Shown one piece after another: positions 16,639 to 24,525 of a stretch of DNA of 36,899 nucleotides. The translations under genes were made by a program, and so were the position numbers. The stretch comes from Longimicrobiales bacterium (GTDB taxonomy: Bacteria; Gemmatimonadota; Gemmatimonadetes; Longimicrobiales; Gaopeijiaceae). A model generated the notes under the pieces. The model was not told where the DNA came from. It was given only the letters and a program-made list of their open reading frames with translations, and did not search any database. Numbering within the stretch: position 1 is the first letter of the stretch; the number at the start of each line of letters is the position of its first letter. The stretch is taken from positions 1 to 36,899 of the forward strand of contig JANQNV010000294.1 of NCBI GenBank assembly GCA_028279425.1, read 5' to 3'.

Positions 16639-17103
16639 ATGCGAGGTGTGGTGAGGACGATCCTGGTGTTCGGATTCGTGGTGACGACCGCTTCGGCGGC
16701 GCGGGGTCAAGAGGTGGTCGAATACGATCGGTCGAGCGCCGGCACGCGCACGCTGGAGCTGGGATCGGGCACGACCATCAAGCTCCTGTTGGAGGCGGCA
16801 AACCTGGGGAGCTCGGACATCGAGATCGCCGAGATCACGTTTCCCTTGGGCTCGAACCCCTCCCGCGGCCACACGCACGGCTCGATGGAGATCTTCTACG
16901 TCCTGGACGGTGTGCTCGGCCACGTCGTAGAGGGCGAAGAGCACCGTCTCGAGCCGGGCATGGTCGGGGTCGTCAAGGGCGGTGACGAGGTCATGCATCG
17001 TGTGCTCTCCGACGTGCCGGTGCGGGCACTCGTGATCTGGGTTCCAGGTGGCGAGGCGGCGCGGATCGCCCCACTGGATCGGTGGACGCCGATCGGCGGC
17101 TGA
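16639..17103 (+). CDS. Secreted small cupin-domain protein
   Basis: 154 residues from the ATG at 16639, which follows a GGGGAGGGG run. A signal peptide (MRGVVRTILVFGFVVTTASA, cut before Gln in ARGQEVV) leads to a single cupin beta-barrel. The metal-site motifs are GHTHGSMEIFYVLDG (two His and a Glu) and later PGMVGVVKGGDEVMHRV (third His). Periplasmic single-domain cupins bind a metal and often a sugar or small acid; the function here is open. It lies 52 bases after the GH43 gene and could be the last gene of that operon. An upstream in-frame ATG at 16543 is inside the GH43 gene and lacks character. Confidence 0.85.
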   Translation: MRGVVRTILVFGFVVTTASAARGQEVVEYDRSSAGTRTLELGSGTTIKLLLEAANLGSSDIEIAEITFPLGSNPSRGHTHGSMEIFYVLDGVLGHVVEGEEHRLEPGMVGVVKGGDEVMHRVLSDVPVRALVIWVPGGEAARIAPLDRWTPIGG

Positions 17104-17148
17104 CGCACGCCCTCCCACTCGCGGCCGGGGACTTCGCAGAGCCCGGGC

Positions 17149-17505
17149 TCAGCCGGATGGGCAGTGCAGCGCCGTCGCGTTCCACGCGTTCTCGCCAGCG
17201 AACTCCGGCGGCTGGCCACCGTTGCGGAAATCCCGAAGATCGACCGAGTTGGCTCCCAGACGTCCCGCTTCTTCGCGGAGACGGTCCACCACGCTGGCGA
17301 AGGGGGCCGCGCGGAGCAGCGCGACGCGTACGCAGCTCTGCGGTACGTCGTCTCCCGCGACGAATACGCCGACGTCGTGGGCGGCCACCGGCGCATCGAG
17401 CCACTGGTCTTCGAGGAGGGAGCTGTGCATCGTCGCGTTCGCCTCTTGAAGGTGCGCGCATCCCGAGGTGGCGAGCAGCAGGGCGATCGTTGCCGATCGA
17501 ATCAT
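17149..17505 (-). CDS. Small lipoprotein (DUF4156-like)
   Basis: 118 residues from the ATG at 17505, with AGGAG eight bases upstream. MIRSATIALLLATSGCAHL is a lipoprotein signal with a Cys at 16. The mature part contains QSCVRVALLR, then VVDRLREEAGRLGANSVDL. This Cys plus LGANSV arrangement is seen in small DUF4156/RcsF-like envelope lipoproteins, in which two Cys often pair; a second Cys occurs near the end (ALHCPSG). Function unknown. It converges with the cupin gene 45 bases away. A GAGCCCGGGCTC palindrome overlaps its stop codon and might act weakly as a terminator. Confidence 0.75.
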   Translation of the reverse strand: MIRSATIALLLATSGCAHLQEANATMHSSLLEDQWLDAPVAAHDVGVFVAGDDVPQSCVRVALLRAAPFASVVDRLREEAGRLGANSVDLRDFRNGGQPPEFAGENAWNATALHCPSG

Positions 17506-17675
17506 CGGTTCGTCTCCTGGTCGGTGGTGTCCCGCACGACGTAGGAAGAAGTGTGCCGGGGGCCGAACGGCGGGCTTCGGTCGGTGGCCGGGGTGGAGGC
17601 GTCGCCGTCCACGGACGTGGGTGACCTCGACCGAGGACACACTCCCGCTGTCGCGACCGAGGCTGGCCCCTGCCA

Positions 17676-17704
17676 TTGACGGGATGGCTACACCCGCGTA
17701 TATA
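17676..17704 (+). promoter_or_regulatory. Sigma-70-type promoter of the padR-ADOP operon
   Basis: TTGACG at 17676-17681 and TATATA at 17699-17704 are separated by 17 bases, a near-ideal housekeeping promoter. The predicted start of transcription, about 17711, lies inside the palindrome at 17700-17720 and about 30 bases before the preferred padR ATG. Confidence 0.7.
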
Positions 17705-17720
17705 TGACGATATCATATAT
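17700..17720. promoter_or_regulatory. Palindromic operator, probable PadR autoregulation site
   Basis: Two perfectly complementary 8-base arms (ATATATGA and TCATATAT) flank a 5-base centre. The palindrome overlaps the -10 element and the predicted transcription start, so a bound repressor would block the polymerase. A further TCATATA half-site lies at 17728-17734, 15 bases after the second arm. The AT-rich patch is conspicuous in this GC-rich DNA. PadR proteins commonly bind such dyads near their own promoter (established); binding here is inferred. Confidence 0.65.
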
Positions 17721-17739
17721 GTCTTCGTCATATAATGCC

Positions 17740-18108
17740 ATGCATGATCCACCTTCGTCTCCGCTCCCCATTCCACTCTTTCACGTGCTCCTGGCCCTGC
17801 ATCGCGGGCCCATGCACGGGTACGGAATCAAGAAGGCGGTGGCCGAGCGGTCCGGTGGGAGGATCGAGCTCGATCCCGGGGGACTCTACCGGATGATCGC
17901 TCGCCTCGAGGAGCGCGAATGGGCCGAGCCCGTCGCGCCACCGAGCGACGAGGCCGACGCCCGCCGCAAGTACTACGCGCTCACGCCGCAAGGCGCGGCA
18001 GTGCTGAGCGCCGAGGCGCGTCGATTGTGGGACCTCGCGCACGAGCCCGACGTGACGGCCCTGGTCCGGCGGGGACGCGACGAGGGGCCCGACCCGGAGC
18101 GAGCATGA
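17740..18108 (+). CDS. PadR family transcriptional regulator
   Basis: 122 residues from the ATG at 17740; in-frame ATGs at 17719 and 17704 lie inside the operator and promoter. The winged helix reads FHVLLALHRGPMHGYGIKKA, then a recognition helix and wing with LDPGGLYRMIARLEERE and RRKYYALTPQGAAVL. The last two are hallmarks of PadR proteins (the Tyr-Tyr-x-Leu-Thr wing and the G.LY..L..LE helix). The C-terminal dimerisation helix is short. It overlaps the ADOP permease gene by ATGA, a PadR-permease pairing common in Gemmatimonadota and Acidobacteriota. It likely represses its own operon in response to a ligand or stress that the permease handles. Confidence 0.92.
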   Translation: MHDPPSSPLPIPLFHVLLALHRGPMHGYGIKKAVAERSGGRIELDPGGLYRMIARLEEREWAEPVAPPSDEADARRKYYALTPQGAAVLSAEARRLWDLAHEPDVTALVRRGRDEGPDPERA

Positions 18109-20783
18109 AAGGCCGGCGCCGAGCAGCGCTGCTACCGGTAGCCTTGTATCGGGCGCTCCTCCTTCTCTTTCCTCGACGCTTCCGACGCCGGTACGGAGCC
18201 GAGATGGCCGACGTGTTCGAGGAGGCGTGGGAGGAGGCCGACGGTTGGGTCGGGCGCCTTCGGGTCGGGCTAAAGGCGACATGCGGTGCCGTCGTGCATG
18301 CAGTCGAAGAGCATCGCTACCGCGGACCTGCTGGTCCACGACGTGGAGGCGGTGGGATGGAAGATTGGGTGCGGGATCTGCGTTGGGCGGTCCGTGGCAT
18401 GGGTCGGCGACCCGGGTTCGCGGCCCTTGCCGTGATGACCATCGGCCTCGGAATCGCCTCGGCGAGCGGAATGTTCGCGGTGGTCGATGCGGTCGTGCTC
18501 CGCTCGCTGCCGTATCCGCATGCCGATCGCCTCGTGGCGGTATGGACGAGCTTCGAGGGTCAGGGGGACTTCGGCCTCTCGCTGGCGGAGCATTTCGACC
18601 TCGCAGAGGAGAGCCGCACGCTCGAGGCGCTGGGCTCGTGGGGCGACGACTCCGCGACGCTGACGGGTTGGGGTGATGCCCGATCCGTCTCCACGGCCTG
18701 GGTGTGGGGCGATCTGTTCGAAGTGATCGGAGCCGGGCTCACGCTGGGGCGGTTGCCCGCCGCCGACGAGCGGGCCACGGGCGCGCCCGCCGTCGCCGTC
18801 GTGTCGCACCGGTTTTGGGCCGACGTCCTGGGTCGGGACAGTTCAGTCGTCGGGCGATCGGTCGAGCTCGACCAGGAGTCGGTGGAGGTGATCGGCGTTC
18901 TCGATCCCGAGGTCCGCTTGCCCACCTCCACGCCCGACGTCTGGCTCCCGATCGCGATGAATCGAGTGGATATCGCCGACCGATCCGGGCACTGGCTCAA
19001 CGGGATCGGCCGCTTGGCGGCCGGCGCCTCTCTCGCGGGCCTGCGCGCCGAGCTGGAGGCGGTCCACAGGCGCTGGGACGTTCGGTTTGCAGGGGCCCAT
19101 ACGCCGGGGCGCGATGGCCACGCCATCGAGGCCGACGAGGTGCACGCCCGGTATTTCGGAGACCTTCGATCGACCGGCGTCGTGCTGCTGGTGGCCGTTC
19201 TGGTGGTCTTGCTCCTCGCCTGCGCGAATGTGGCGGCCATGCTGATGGCGCGAGGCGAGGCCCGTGAGGGCGAGCTCCGCCTCATGTGGGCGATGGGCGC
19301 CGGGCGGGGGCGGCTCCTGCGCGCCCTCGTGGTCGAGAGCTTGGTGCTCGCCGGGCTCGGGGGGGGAGTGGGCGTCGGGATCGCCAAGGTCGGACTGGGT
19401 GCGCTCCTTCGGCTCGAGGGCGCAACGCTGCCTCGGGTCGACATGGTCGCATTGGACGTACGGGTCCTGGCCTTCTCGGGCGTCGTCACCCTTGTCGCTG
19501 CCGTGATCTTCGGGGCCGCCCCGGCGGTGCGCGCGATTCGACGACTCGGTCCTTCGACGCGAGGATCCGCTGGGCCCGACCGTTCGCTTGCGAGGTCGCT
19601 CTCGACCCTGGTTGTTGGCCAGATCGGCTTCGCCGTGGTGCTTCTGGCGGCGGCCGGGCTCCTCCTTGGAACGCTACAGGCGCTGGTTGCGTCCGACGTC
19701 GGGATGGACACGAGTCGACGGGTGACGTTCGAGGTTTCGCTCACCCAACCCTCGTATCCCGAGATTCACGACATCGACGAGTTCTGGGGCCGCCTGACTC
19801 GTGCAGTGGAGGCGCTCCCCGGTGTCGAGGCGGCCGCAGTGGTGCGCCTGCTCCCCACGCGCGACGCACTGCGCCGTGAGGGGGTGGCCCTCGAAGCCGC
19901 GGGCGGGGTCGACGACGCCCGGCCCATCGCCTTCGGGGTCTCCTCGCCCGGCTACTTCGACGTTCTCGGTGTGCCGATCGTGCGGGGCAGGGACTTCGGT
20001 CCTGAGGATCAGGCGACGGAGCCCCTCGTCGCACTGGTCAACGAAACCGCGGCGGCCGCGCTCTGGCCTGGCTCGAGCGCGGTGGGTCGGCAGGTGTATC
20101 CGCTCTTCCTACCCGACAGCGTCGCCCCGGTGAGGGTCGTCGGCGTGGTCGGCGACGTGTCGGCCGAAGGGCCCCGGGCCCCCGTGGCCCCCGAACTCTA
20201 CCTTTCCTACGCACAGATGTCGGTGCTCCGGGGGTATGCGCGGACCGGGACCGTGATCGCGCGTACGTCCGGAGAACTCCGGTCCCTGATGGGCGCCATC
20301 CCGGGGGTCGTGCGCCGCATCGATCCCGAGATCGCAGTGACGCGGCTCGAGACGATGGACGAGGTGAGCGCGATGGCGGCGGCCGAGGAGCGCTTCCTGG
20401 CCACGTCACTCGGCATCTTCGCGGCGTTGGCGCTGGTTCTCGCAGCGATGGGTACCTACGGCGTGGTGAGTTTCGCCGTGGCGCGGCGCGGGCCCGAGTT
20501 CGGAGTTCGCCGTGCCCTGGGCGCGAGTGGACCCGAGATCGTGCGTGGCGTGCTCGCCCGCGCCGGCCGTCTGGCCGCCGCGGGCCTCGCGGTGGGCATC
20601 ACAGGAGCCCTCGCGATGGGATCCGGCCTCGAGGGCTTCGTCTTCGGGGTGGACGCCCGGGATCCCTCGTTTGCGCTCAGTGGGGCGCTCGTGATGGGTG
20701 CCGTCGTGCTGCTCGCGGCCGTGGTACCTGCCGTGCGGGCTGGCAGACAGGACCCCCTTCGATCACTGCGAGACACGCGTTAG
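18105..20783 (+). CDS. ADOP-type (duplicated MacB/FtsX) ABC transporter permease
   Basis: 892 residues from the ATG at 18105. A cytosolic N-terminal part of about 90 residues (LLLLFPRRFRRRYGAEMADV is the ADOP opening) precedes a duplicated MacB_PCD-FtsX unit. Eight transmembrane segments can be read, the first near FAALAVMTIGLGIASASGMF and the last near LSGALVMGAVVLLAAVVPAV. The coupling-helix signatures are REGELRLMWAMGAGRGRLLR in the first half and EFGVRRALGASGPEIVRGVL in the second; only the second keeps the typical R-x-A-L-G-A form. The large periplasmic loops carry the PCD folds (HRFWADVLGRDSSVVGRSVE). No ATPase gene is adjacent, which is usual for this 'orphan' group. Substrate unknown; it may serve efflux or envelope stress under PadR control. 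Confidence 0.92.
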   Translation: MKGRRRAALLPVALYRALLLLFPRRFRRRYGAEMADVFEEAWEEADGWVGRLRVGLKATCGAVVHAVEEHRYRGPAGPRRGGGGMEDWVRDLRWAVRGMGRRPGFAALAVMTIGLGIASASGMFAVVDAVVLRSLPYPHADRLVAVWTSFEGQGDFGLSLAEHFDLAEESRTLEALGSWGDDSATLTGWGDARSVSTAWVWGDLFEVIGAGLTLGRLPAADERATGAPAVAVVSHRFWADVLGRDSSVVGRSVELDQESVEVIGVLDPEVRLPTSTPDVWLPIAMNRVDIADRSGHWLNGIGRLAAGASLAGLRAELEAVHRRWDVRFAGAHTPGRDGHAIEADEVHARYFGDLRSTGVVLLVAVLVVLLLACANVAAMLMARGEAREGELRLMWAMGAGRGRLLRALVVESLVLAGLGGGVGVGIAKVGLGALLRLEGATLPRVDMVALDVRVLAFSGVVTLVAAVIFGAAPAVRAIRRLGPSTRGSAGPDRSLARSLSTLVVGQIGFAVVLLAAAGLLLGTLQALVASDVGMDTSRRVTFEVSLTQPSYPEIHDIDEFWGRLTRAVEALPGVEAAAVVRLLPTRDALRREGVALEAAGGVDDARPIAFGVSSPGYFDVLGVPIVRGRDFGPEDQATEPLVALVNETAAAALWPGSSAVGRQVYPLFLPDSVAPVRVVGVVGDVSAEGPRAPVAPELYLSYAQMSVLRGYARTGTVIARTSGELRSLMGAIPGVVRRIDPEIAVTRLETMDEVSAMAAAEERFLATSLGIFAALALVLAAMGTYGVVSFAVARRGPEFGVRRALGASGPEIVRGVLARAGRLAAAGLAVGITGALAMGSGLEGFVFGVDARDPSFALSGALVMGAVVLLAAVVPAVRAGRQDPLRSLRDTR

Positions 20784-20813
20784 CCGGGCTCTCCCCCCCT
20801 GGATCGAAGTGCG

Positions 20814-21281
20814 CTACTCGTGTCCCGTCATCTCGAGGAAGGCGGCCCGGTGCTTCGCTTCTTGAGCGCGATCCCACGGCGTCTCGACCGGTGGTGGTGC
20901 CTGGGTCGCGGCGTCGTCACAGCCTTCCGATCCGAGCGAGGTGAACCAGTTCCAGGCGCAGGAGAGCCACCCGAAGATCTGCGGGGACGCCTCGCCTCCC
21001 CCGATGTCGGCTCCGGCGAGGGTCACGGGGGTTCCATTGCGTGTCCCGCGCACGACCATCTCGCCGGTGCGAGCATCGATGCTTACGGCGTCGACCTCGA
21101 TGTCGGTGAGCACCCGTTCGGCCACCTGTTTCAGCGGACCCTCGAGGGCCTTCAGGAATCCGGGGTTGGCCGCGTTGGCCTCCTGGACCTTGCTGGCGAA
21201 TCCCGTTCGCTGGGCCTGGGTCGGGGCGGCGAGCACTCCGGTGAGGACGAGCGCCGTTGCCGCCGCGGTGAGCATCTTCAT
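20814..21281 (-). CDS. Small secreted protein of unknown function
   Basis: 155 residues from the ATG at 21281, preceded by AGGAG with seven bases spacing. A signal peptide (MKMLTAAATALVLTGVLAAP, cut near TQAQ) is followed by a helical stretch (KVQEANAANPGFLKALEGPL), a beta-like region (DAVSIDARTGEMVVRGT) and an unusual Trp/Cys-rich centre, FGWLSCAWNWFTSLGSEGCD, with two Cys 14 residues apart that could form a disulphide. The charged C-terminus (WDRAQEAKHRAAFLEMTGHE) looks helical. I do not recognise the family. It converges with the ADOP gene, 30 bases apart. The longer in-frame region upstream, to 21584, is Arg-rich and lacks a ribosome site. Confidence 0.7.
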   Translation of the reverse strand: MKMLTAAATALVLTGVLAAPTQAQRTGFASKVQEANAANPGFLKALEGPLKQVAERVLTDIEVDAVSIDARTGEMVVRGTRNGTPVTLAGADIGGGEASPQIFGWLSCAWNWFTSLGSEGCDDAATQAPPPVETPWDRAQEAKHRAAFLEMTGHE

Positions 21282-21526
21282 CTGAGGACTCCTGGGTCGA
21301 GTTCGATTTGGATGCCTGCATCCTACGCACCCGCGTCTCGACCCATCCATCGCCCAAACGTGTGAGATTGGCCGGCGTCTCCGATCGTGCTCGCTCGTCG
21401 CCAGGGTGGGTGAGCACCCCCGGTCCATGTGCGATCGTCCTCGACCCCCGCGTGATCCCCAGGAGACCTGGAATCCGCGTTGTTGAGTGAGGACCCCTTT
21501 ACCCGCCTTGAATCGAGGAGCCCCGG

Positions 21527-22984
21527 ATGCCGACGCCTTCACGCGACGCCTCAGCCGGCTCCGTCGAACCCACACGGTCCCCACTCGATCGGCAGCACGC
21601 GGCCTGCCGGCGACTTCTGGCCACGGGTCTCGCCACCTTCGTCATGGCTTCGTGTGGCAGCGACGGTGCCGAACCGACCGCGCCCGACGACGCCCAGGAC
21701 ACGGCGGTGGCCAGCATCGCCGTGACGGCACCTGCGACCACCGTGCCGGCGCGGCGTCAGTTCGATTTGGACGTCGTACTCCGGAATGCCGCCGGCGGCT
21801 CTGTCTCCGGACGTGTGAGCTGGAGCTCGTCCGATGAGAAGGTGCTGACGGTCAACGCAAGCGGAATGGTCACGGCGAGGTTGCCGGGCGCGGCCACGGT
21901 GACCGCGACCTCGGGCTCGGCGACCGGCAGCCTCGACATTACGGTCGAACTCGCCGACGTGACGGACTTCGTCCAACGAGCTCTCGGCAGCGCGGAGTTG
22001 CCGGCGATGGGCGGAGCGATCGTCACGATCGACGGCATCGTGGCCATCGGCGTGGCTGGCAACCGGCGCGTCGGCGGCCCGCCTGTGACTCTCGACGATC
22101 AGTGGCACATCGGCTCCAACCTGAAGGCGGTCACCGGATTTCTGTGCGGGATCGCGGTCGATGACGGTGTCATCACGTGGGGGACGACCGTGCCCACCCT
22201 CTTTCCCGAGTTGACCGTGAAGGCAGAGTATCGGGACGTGACGCTGCGTGATCTTTGTACGAACCAATCGGGGCTCCCGACCAATCCGGACGGGGTCACC
22301 GTCACCTCACCAGACCCGCGGGCGCAGAGGAACACCATCGCCGCGTGGGCCTTCGAGCAGTCCGATCCGGCGGCGTCCCGGGGGGCGTACCACTATTCGA
22401 ACATCGGGTATGCGATGGCCGGCGCGATGATGGAGCGGGCCTGGAATACGACCTTCGAGGACGCGCTGGTCACCCATCTCCTCGACCCGATCGGCGTGAC
22501 CAGTTTTGGGTGGGGGCCTCAGACCGCCTTCGGCGCGAGCAACAATCCGGTGCCCCATCGTTGGAACGGAAGCGATTGGCAGACGTGCGAAGCGTGCGAC
22601 AACCCGCCGTGGCTCTCTTCGGCCGGGCGCATGCACATCCGGTTGGGCGACTGGGCCAGAATCGTCCAGGAGATGCTCCGCGCCGATCAGGGCACGTCGA
22701 GCGTGATCGGTGCTTCCGAGGGTCAGACCGTGTCGAGTGGGGCGGTCGACATGGGGAGCGGCAACTCGTACGGGTACGGATGGCGGGTGACCTCCCGACC
22801 CTGGGCGAACGGACGGGTGTGGACCCATCAGGGCAGCAACACGAACAACAGCAGCGTGGCGTGGGTCGCGCCGGACCGGGACTTCGCCTTGTTGGCCCTG
22901 ACCAACGCGGGAGGAGGGGCGGCGTTCGCTGGGCTGGATCAACTCGTCCTCCGGCTTCTGGAGTACTACGAAGACGGGAGCTAG
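21527..22984 (+). CDS. Serine hydrolase lipoprotein with an N-terminal Ig-like domain
   Basis: 485 residues; GAGGAG precedes the ATG by six bases. After a long basic N-region comes a hydrophobic core and the lipobox MASCGSD. A Big_2-type Ig-like domain covers about 65-145 (VSWSSSDEKVLTVNASGMVT is its core). The class C beta-lactamase fold follows, with S197-N-L-K200 as nucleophile and base, Y290-S-N292, and an HQGSN motif near the end taking the KTG/HxG place. These enzymes hydrolyse esters or D-amino-acid peptides; the substrate is unknown. The WSSSD and VTGV-like turns resemble the Ig domains of the RCC1 lipoprotein elsewhere in the window. The 245 bases before it hold no further gene that I can support. 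Confidence 0.88.
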   Translation: MPTPSRDASAGSVEPTRSPLDRQHAACRRLLATGLATFVMASCGSDGAEPTAPDDAQDTAVASIAVTAPATTVPARRQFDLDVVLRNAAGGSVSGRVSWSSSDEKVLTVNASGMVTARLPGAATVTATSGSATGSLDITVELADVTDFVQRALGSAELPAMGGAIVTIDGIVAIGVAGNRRVGGPPVTLDDQWHIGSNLKAVTGFLCGIAVDDGVITWGTTVPTLFPELTVKAEYRDVTLRDLCTNQSGLPTNPDGVTVTSPDPRAQRNTIAAWAFEQSDPAASRGAYHYSNIGYAMAGAMMERAWNTTFEDALVTHLLDPIGVTSFGWGPQTAFGASNNPVPHRWNGSDWQTCEACDNPPWLSSAGRMHIRLGDWARIVQEMLRADQGTSSVIGASEGQTVSSGAVDMGSGNSYGYGWRVTSRPWANGRVWTHQGSNTNNSSVAWVAPDRDFALLALTNAGGGAAFAGLDQLVLRLLEYYEDGS

Positions 22985-23071
22985 TGGGCCTCGTCTCGAC
23001 GTACCAGCTCCGACTCGCACCTCGCCGCCGAGCGCCGAGCTGGCGCTTTCGGCGACGAGTTGCGCCGCGCA

Positions 23072-23379
23072 TCAGTTGAACTCGTAGCGCACGGCGACCG
23101 TCTTCGTCACCGTGGTCGGGCCCAGCGTGAAGGTCACCACGAGCTGCCCCTCGATCAGTGGCCCGGACTGCGCCATCGTGCATTTGTCGTCGAACATCTG
23201 AATGGGGATTGTTGCGCGGGGCACGCCGATCGCGCCCGGGATGAATCCGGTTTCGGGCTGGACGGCGAAACCGTGTCGTCGACGTGCGTCGGCGAGTGAC
23301 CGCAGCCGGCGGTCAGAGCGGCGAGGGTGAGAATGGCGAATCGGGCGGCCGCGGTGGGGCCGTGGCGGAGTCCAGACAT
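23072..23379 (-). pseudogene. Small lipoprotein gene broken by a one-base deletion
   Basis: From the ATG at 23379 a lipoprotein signal is read (ARFAILTLAALTAGCGHSPT), but after THVDDTV the frame becomes meaningless. The neighbouring frame then carries a sensible C-terminal part, FAVQPETGFIPGAIGVPRAT to the stop, with a beta-strand-rich end (GQLVVTFTLGPTTVTKTVAV). Total length is 308 bases, one short of a multiple of three. Adding one base near 23270 joins both parts into about 102 residues. No slippery heptamer is present at the junction, so programmed frameshifting is unlikely. It is either a real pseudogene or a sequencing/assembly error. Function unknown. Confidence 0.6.
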
Positions 23380-23510
23380 GGTGGGGTTTCGCCGTTGGTG
23401 GATTGGTCCGGCTGATCCGCGCAGCGATAGATTCTCCCTGTCCGCAGATCGACCTCGGCGTCCGGTCCGACCCGACGGCGCCGCCTCCATCGCCTCGACC
23501 AGGAGCCCGA

Positions 23511-24500
23511 ATGTCTCTGCCGCGCGTGGCATCCCGCTTCACGCTTCTAGCCCATCTAACCTTCGCCGGCCTCGTCGCGGCGCCGCTGTTGGTGTCCGGC
23601 CGGGTTGAAGGTCAGGCGCTGGACGAGCAGCGCGCGGTGCTGGTCACCGGCGCGACCAGCGGGATCGGTCGGGCGACCGCCGAGCTCCTGGCGGAGCGTG
23701 GATACTTCGTCTACGCCGGGGCCCGTTCGGCCGAAGACATGGCGGAGCTCGACGCGATCCCGAATGTGCAGGCGATCCGCCTCGACGTGACGATTCGGGA
23801 CGACATCGATGCCGCGGTAGAGACCGTGCGCGCCGAGGGCCGCGGACTCTATGGACTGATCAACAATGCCGGGGTCGCCATCCTGGACCCGCTCATCGAG
23901 GTCGACGAAGAAGACTTCTTCTTCCAGCTCGACGTGAACGTGATGGGGCCCTATCGGGTCACCAAGGCGTTTGCGCCCTTACTCATCGAGAGCGGCGGAC
24001 GCATCAGCACGACGGGCTCGTTGTCGGGTTTCGTGACATGGCCGTTCGGGGGCCCGTACACGATGAGCAAACACGCGGTAGAGGCATTTTCGGAGGTCCT
24101 CGCCCTCGAGTTGCAGGAGTTCGGCGTGTCTGTCAGCGTGGTGGAGCCGGGCAACTACAACTCCCGGATCTACGAAAACCTCGCCGCTCGACGGGCGGAG
24201 CGCGGTTCGACGACGGAGGGCTCGCGATACGGCTCACGGATCGACGGCATGATCGAGCGCGCCCTCACGCAGCGCGTGGCACCGGAGCCCGACGCCGTGG
24301 CCGAGGCCTTCTACCACGCGATGACGGACGACGCACCCAAGTCGAACTATCTGGTCGTACCCGTTCGGGGCGAGGCGGAAGTCACTCTGAGGGCGATGGT
24401 GGACCGCCTCGTCGAAGTGAACCGCGACCACCCCTACTCGTTCAGCCGTGAAGAGCTGGTCGAGATGCTCGATGAGGCGCTGGAGCGGGTGGGAGGGTAG
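23511..24500 (+). CDS. Short-chain dehydrogenase/reductase with an export signal
   Basis: 329 residues from the ATG at 23511; AGGAG lies five bases before it. The classical SDR pattern is complete: cofactor loop T46GATSGIG53, LDV after the acidic position, INNAGVA, the catalytic Ser in STTGSLSG, Y183TMSK187 and the PGNYNSRI turn. The Asp-rich LDVTIRDDID region leaves NAD or NADP preference open. Unusually, about 36 residues precede the Rossmann fold and form a signal-peptide-like sequence (FTLLAHLTFAGLVAAPLLV, then a possible cut before Gln in VEGQALD). The enzyme could therefore be exported or membrane-anchored. The C-terminal extension (DHPYSFSREELVEMLDEALE) is helical. It reads divergently from the broken lipoprotein gene. 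Substrate unknown. Confidence 0.88.
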   Translation: MSLPRVASRFTLLAHLTFAGLVAAPLLVSGRVEGQALDEQRAVLVTGATSGIGRATAELLAERGYFVYAGARSAEDMAELDAIPNVQAIRLDVTIRDDIDAAVETVRAEGRGLYGLINNAGVAILDPLIEVDEEDFFFQLDVNVMGPYRVTKAFAPLLIESGGRISTTGSLSGFVTWPFGGPYTMSKHAVEAFSEVLALELQEFGVSVSVVEPGNYNSRIYENLAARRAERGSTTEGSRYGSRIDGMIERALTQRVAPEPDAVAEAFYHAMTDDAPKSNYLVVPVRGEAEVTLRAMVDRLVEVNRDHPYSFSREELVEMLDEALERVGG

Positions 24501-24525
24501 CGATCAGCGCCGGTAACGGTGTCAC

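Noticed and set aside
17731..17736. Perfect TATAAT hexamer just before padR
   Set aside because: No -35 at the right distance, and the implied transcript would start after the padR ATG; TTGACG-17-TATATA upstream is far better.
22985..23071. Inverted repeats after the second serine hydrolase gene (CCAGCTC/GAGCTGG and CGCCGA/TCGGCG)
   Set aside because: Arms of only 6-7 bases with large loops and no U-run; expected by chance in this GC-rich DNA.
23255..23285. Programmed ribosomal frameshift in the broken lipoprotein gene
   Set aside because: No slippery heptamer or downstream structure is evident; a plain one-base loss explains the sequence.
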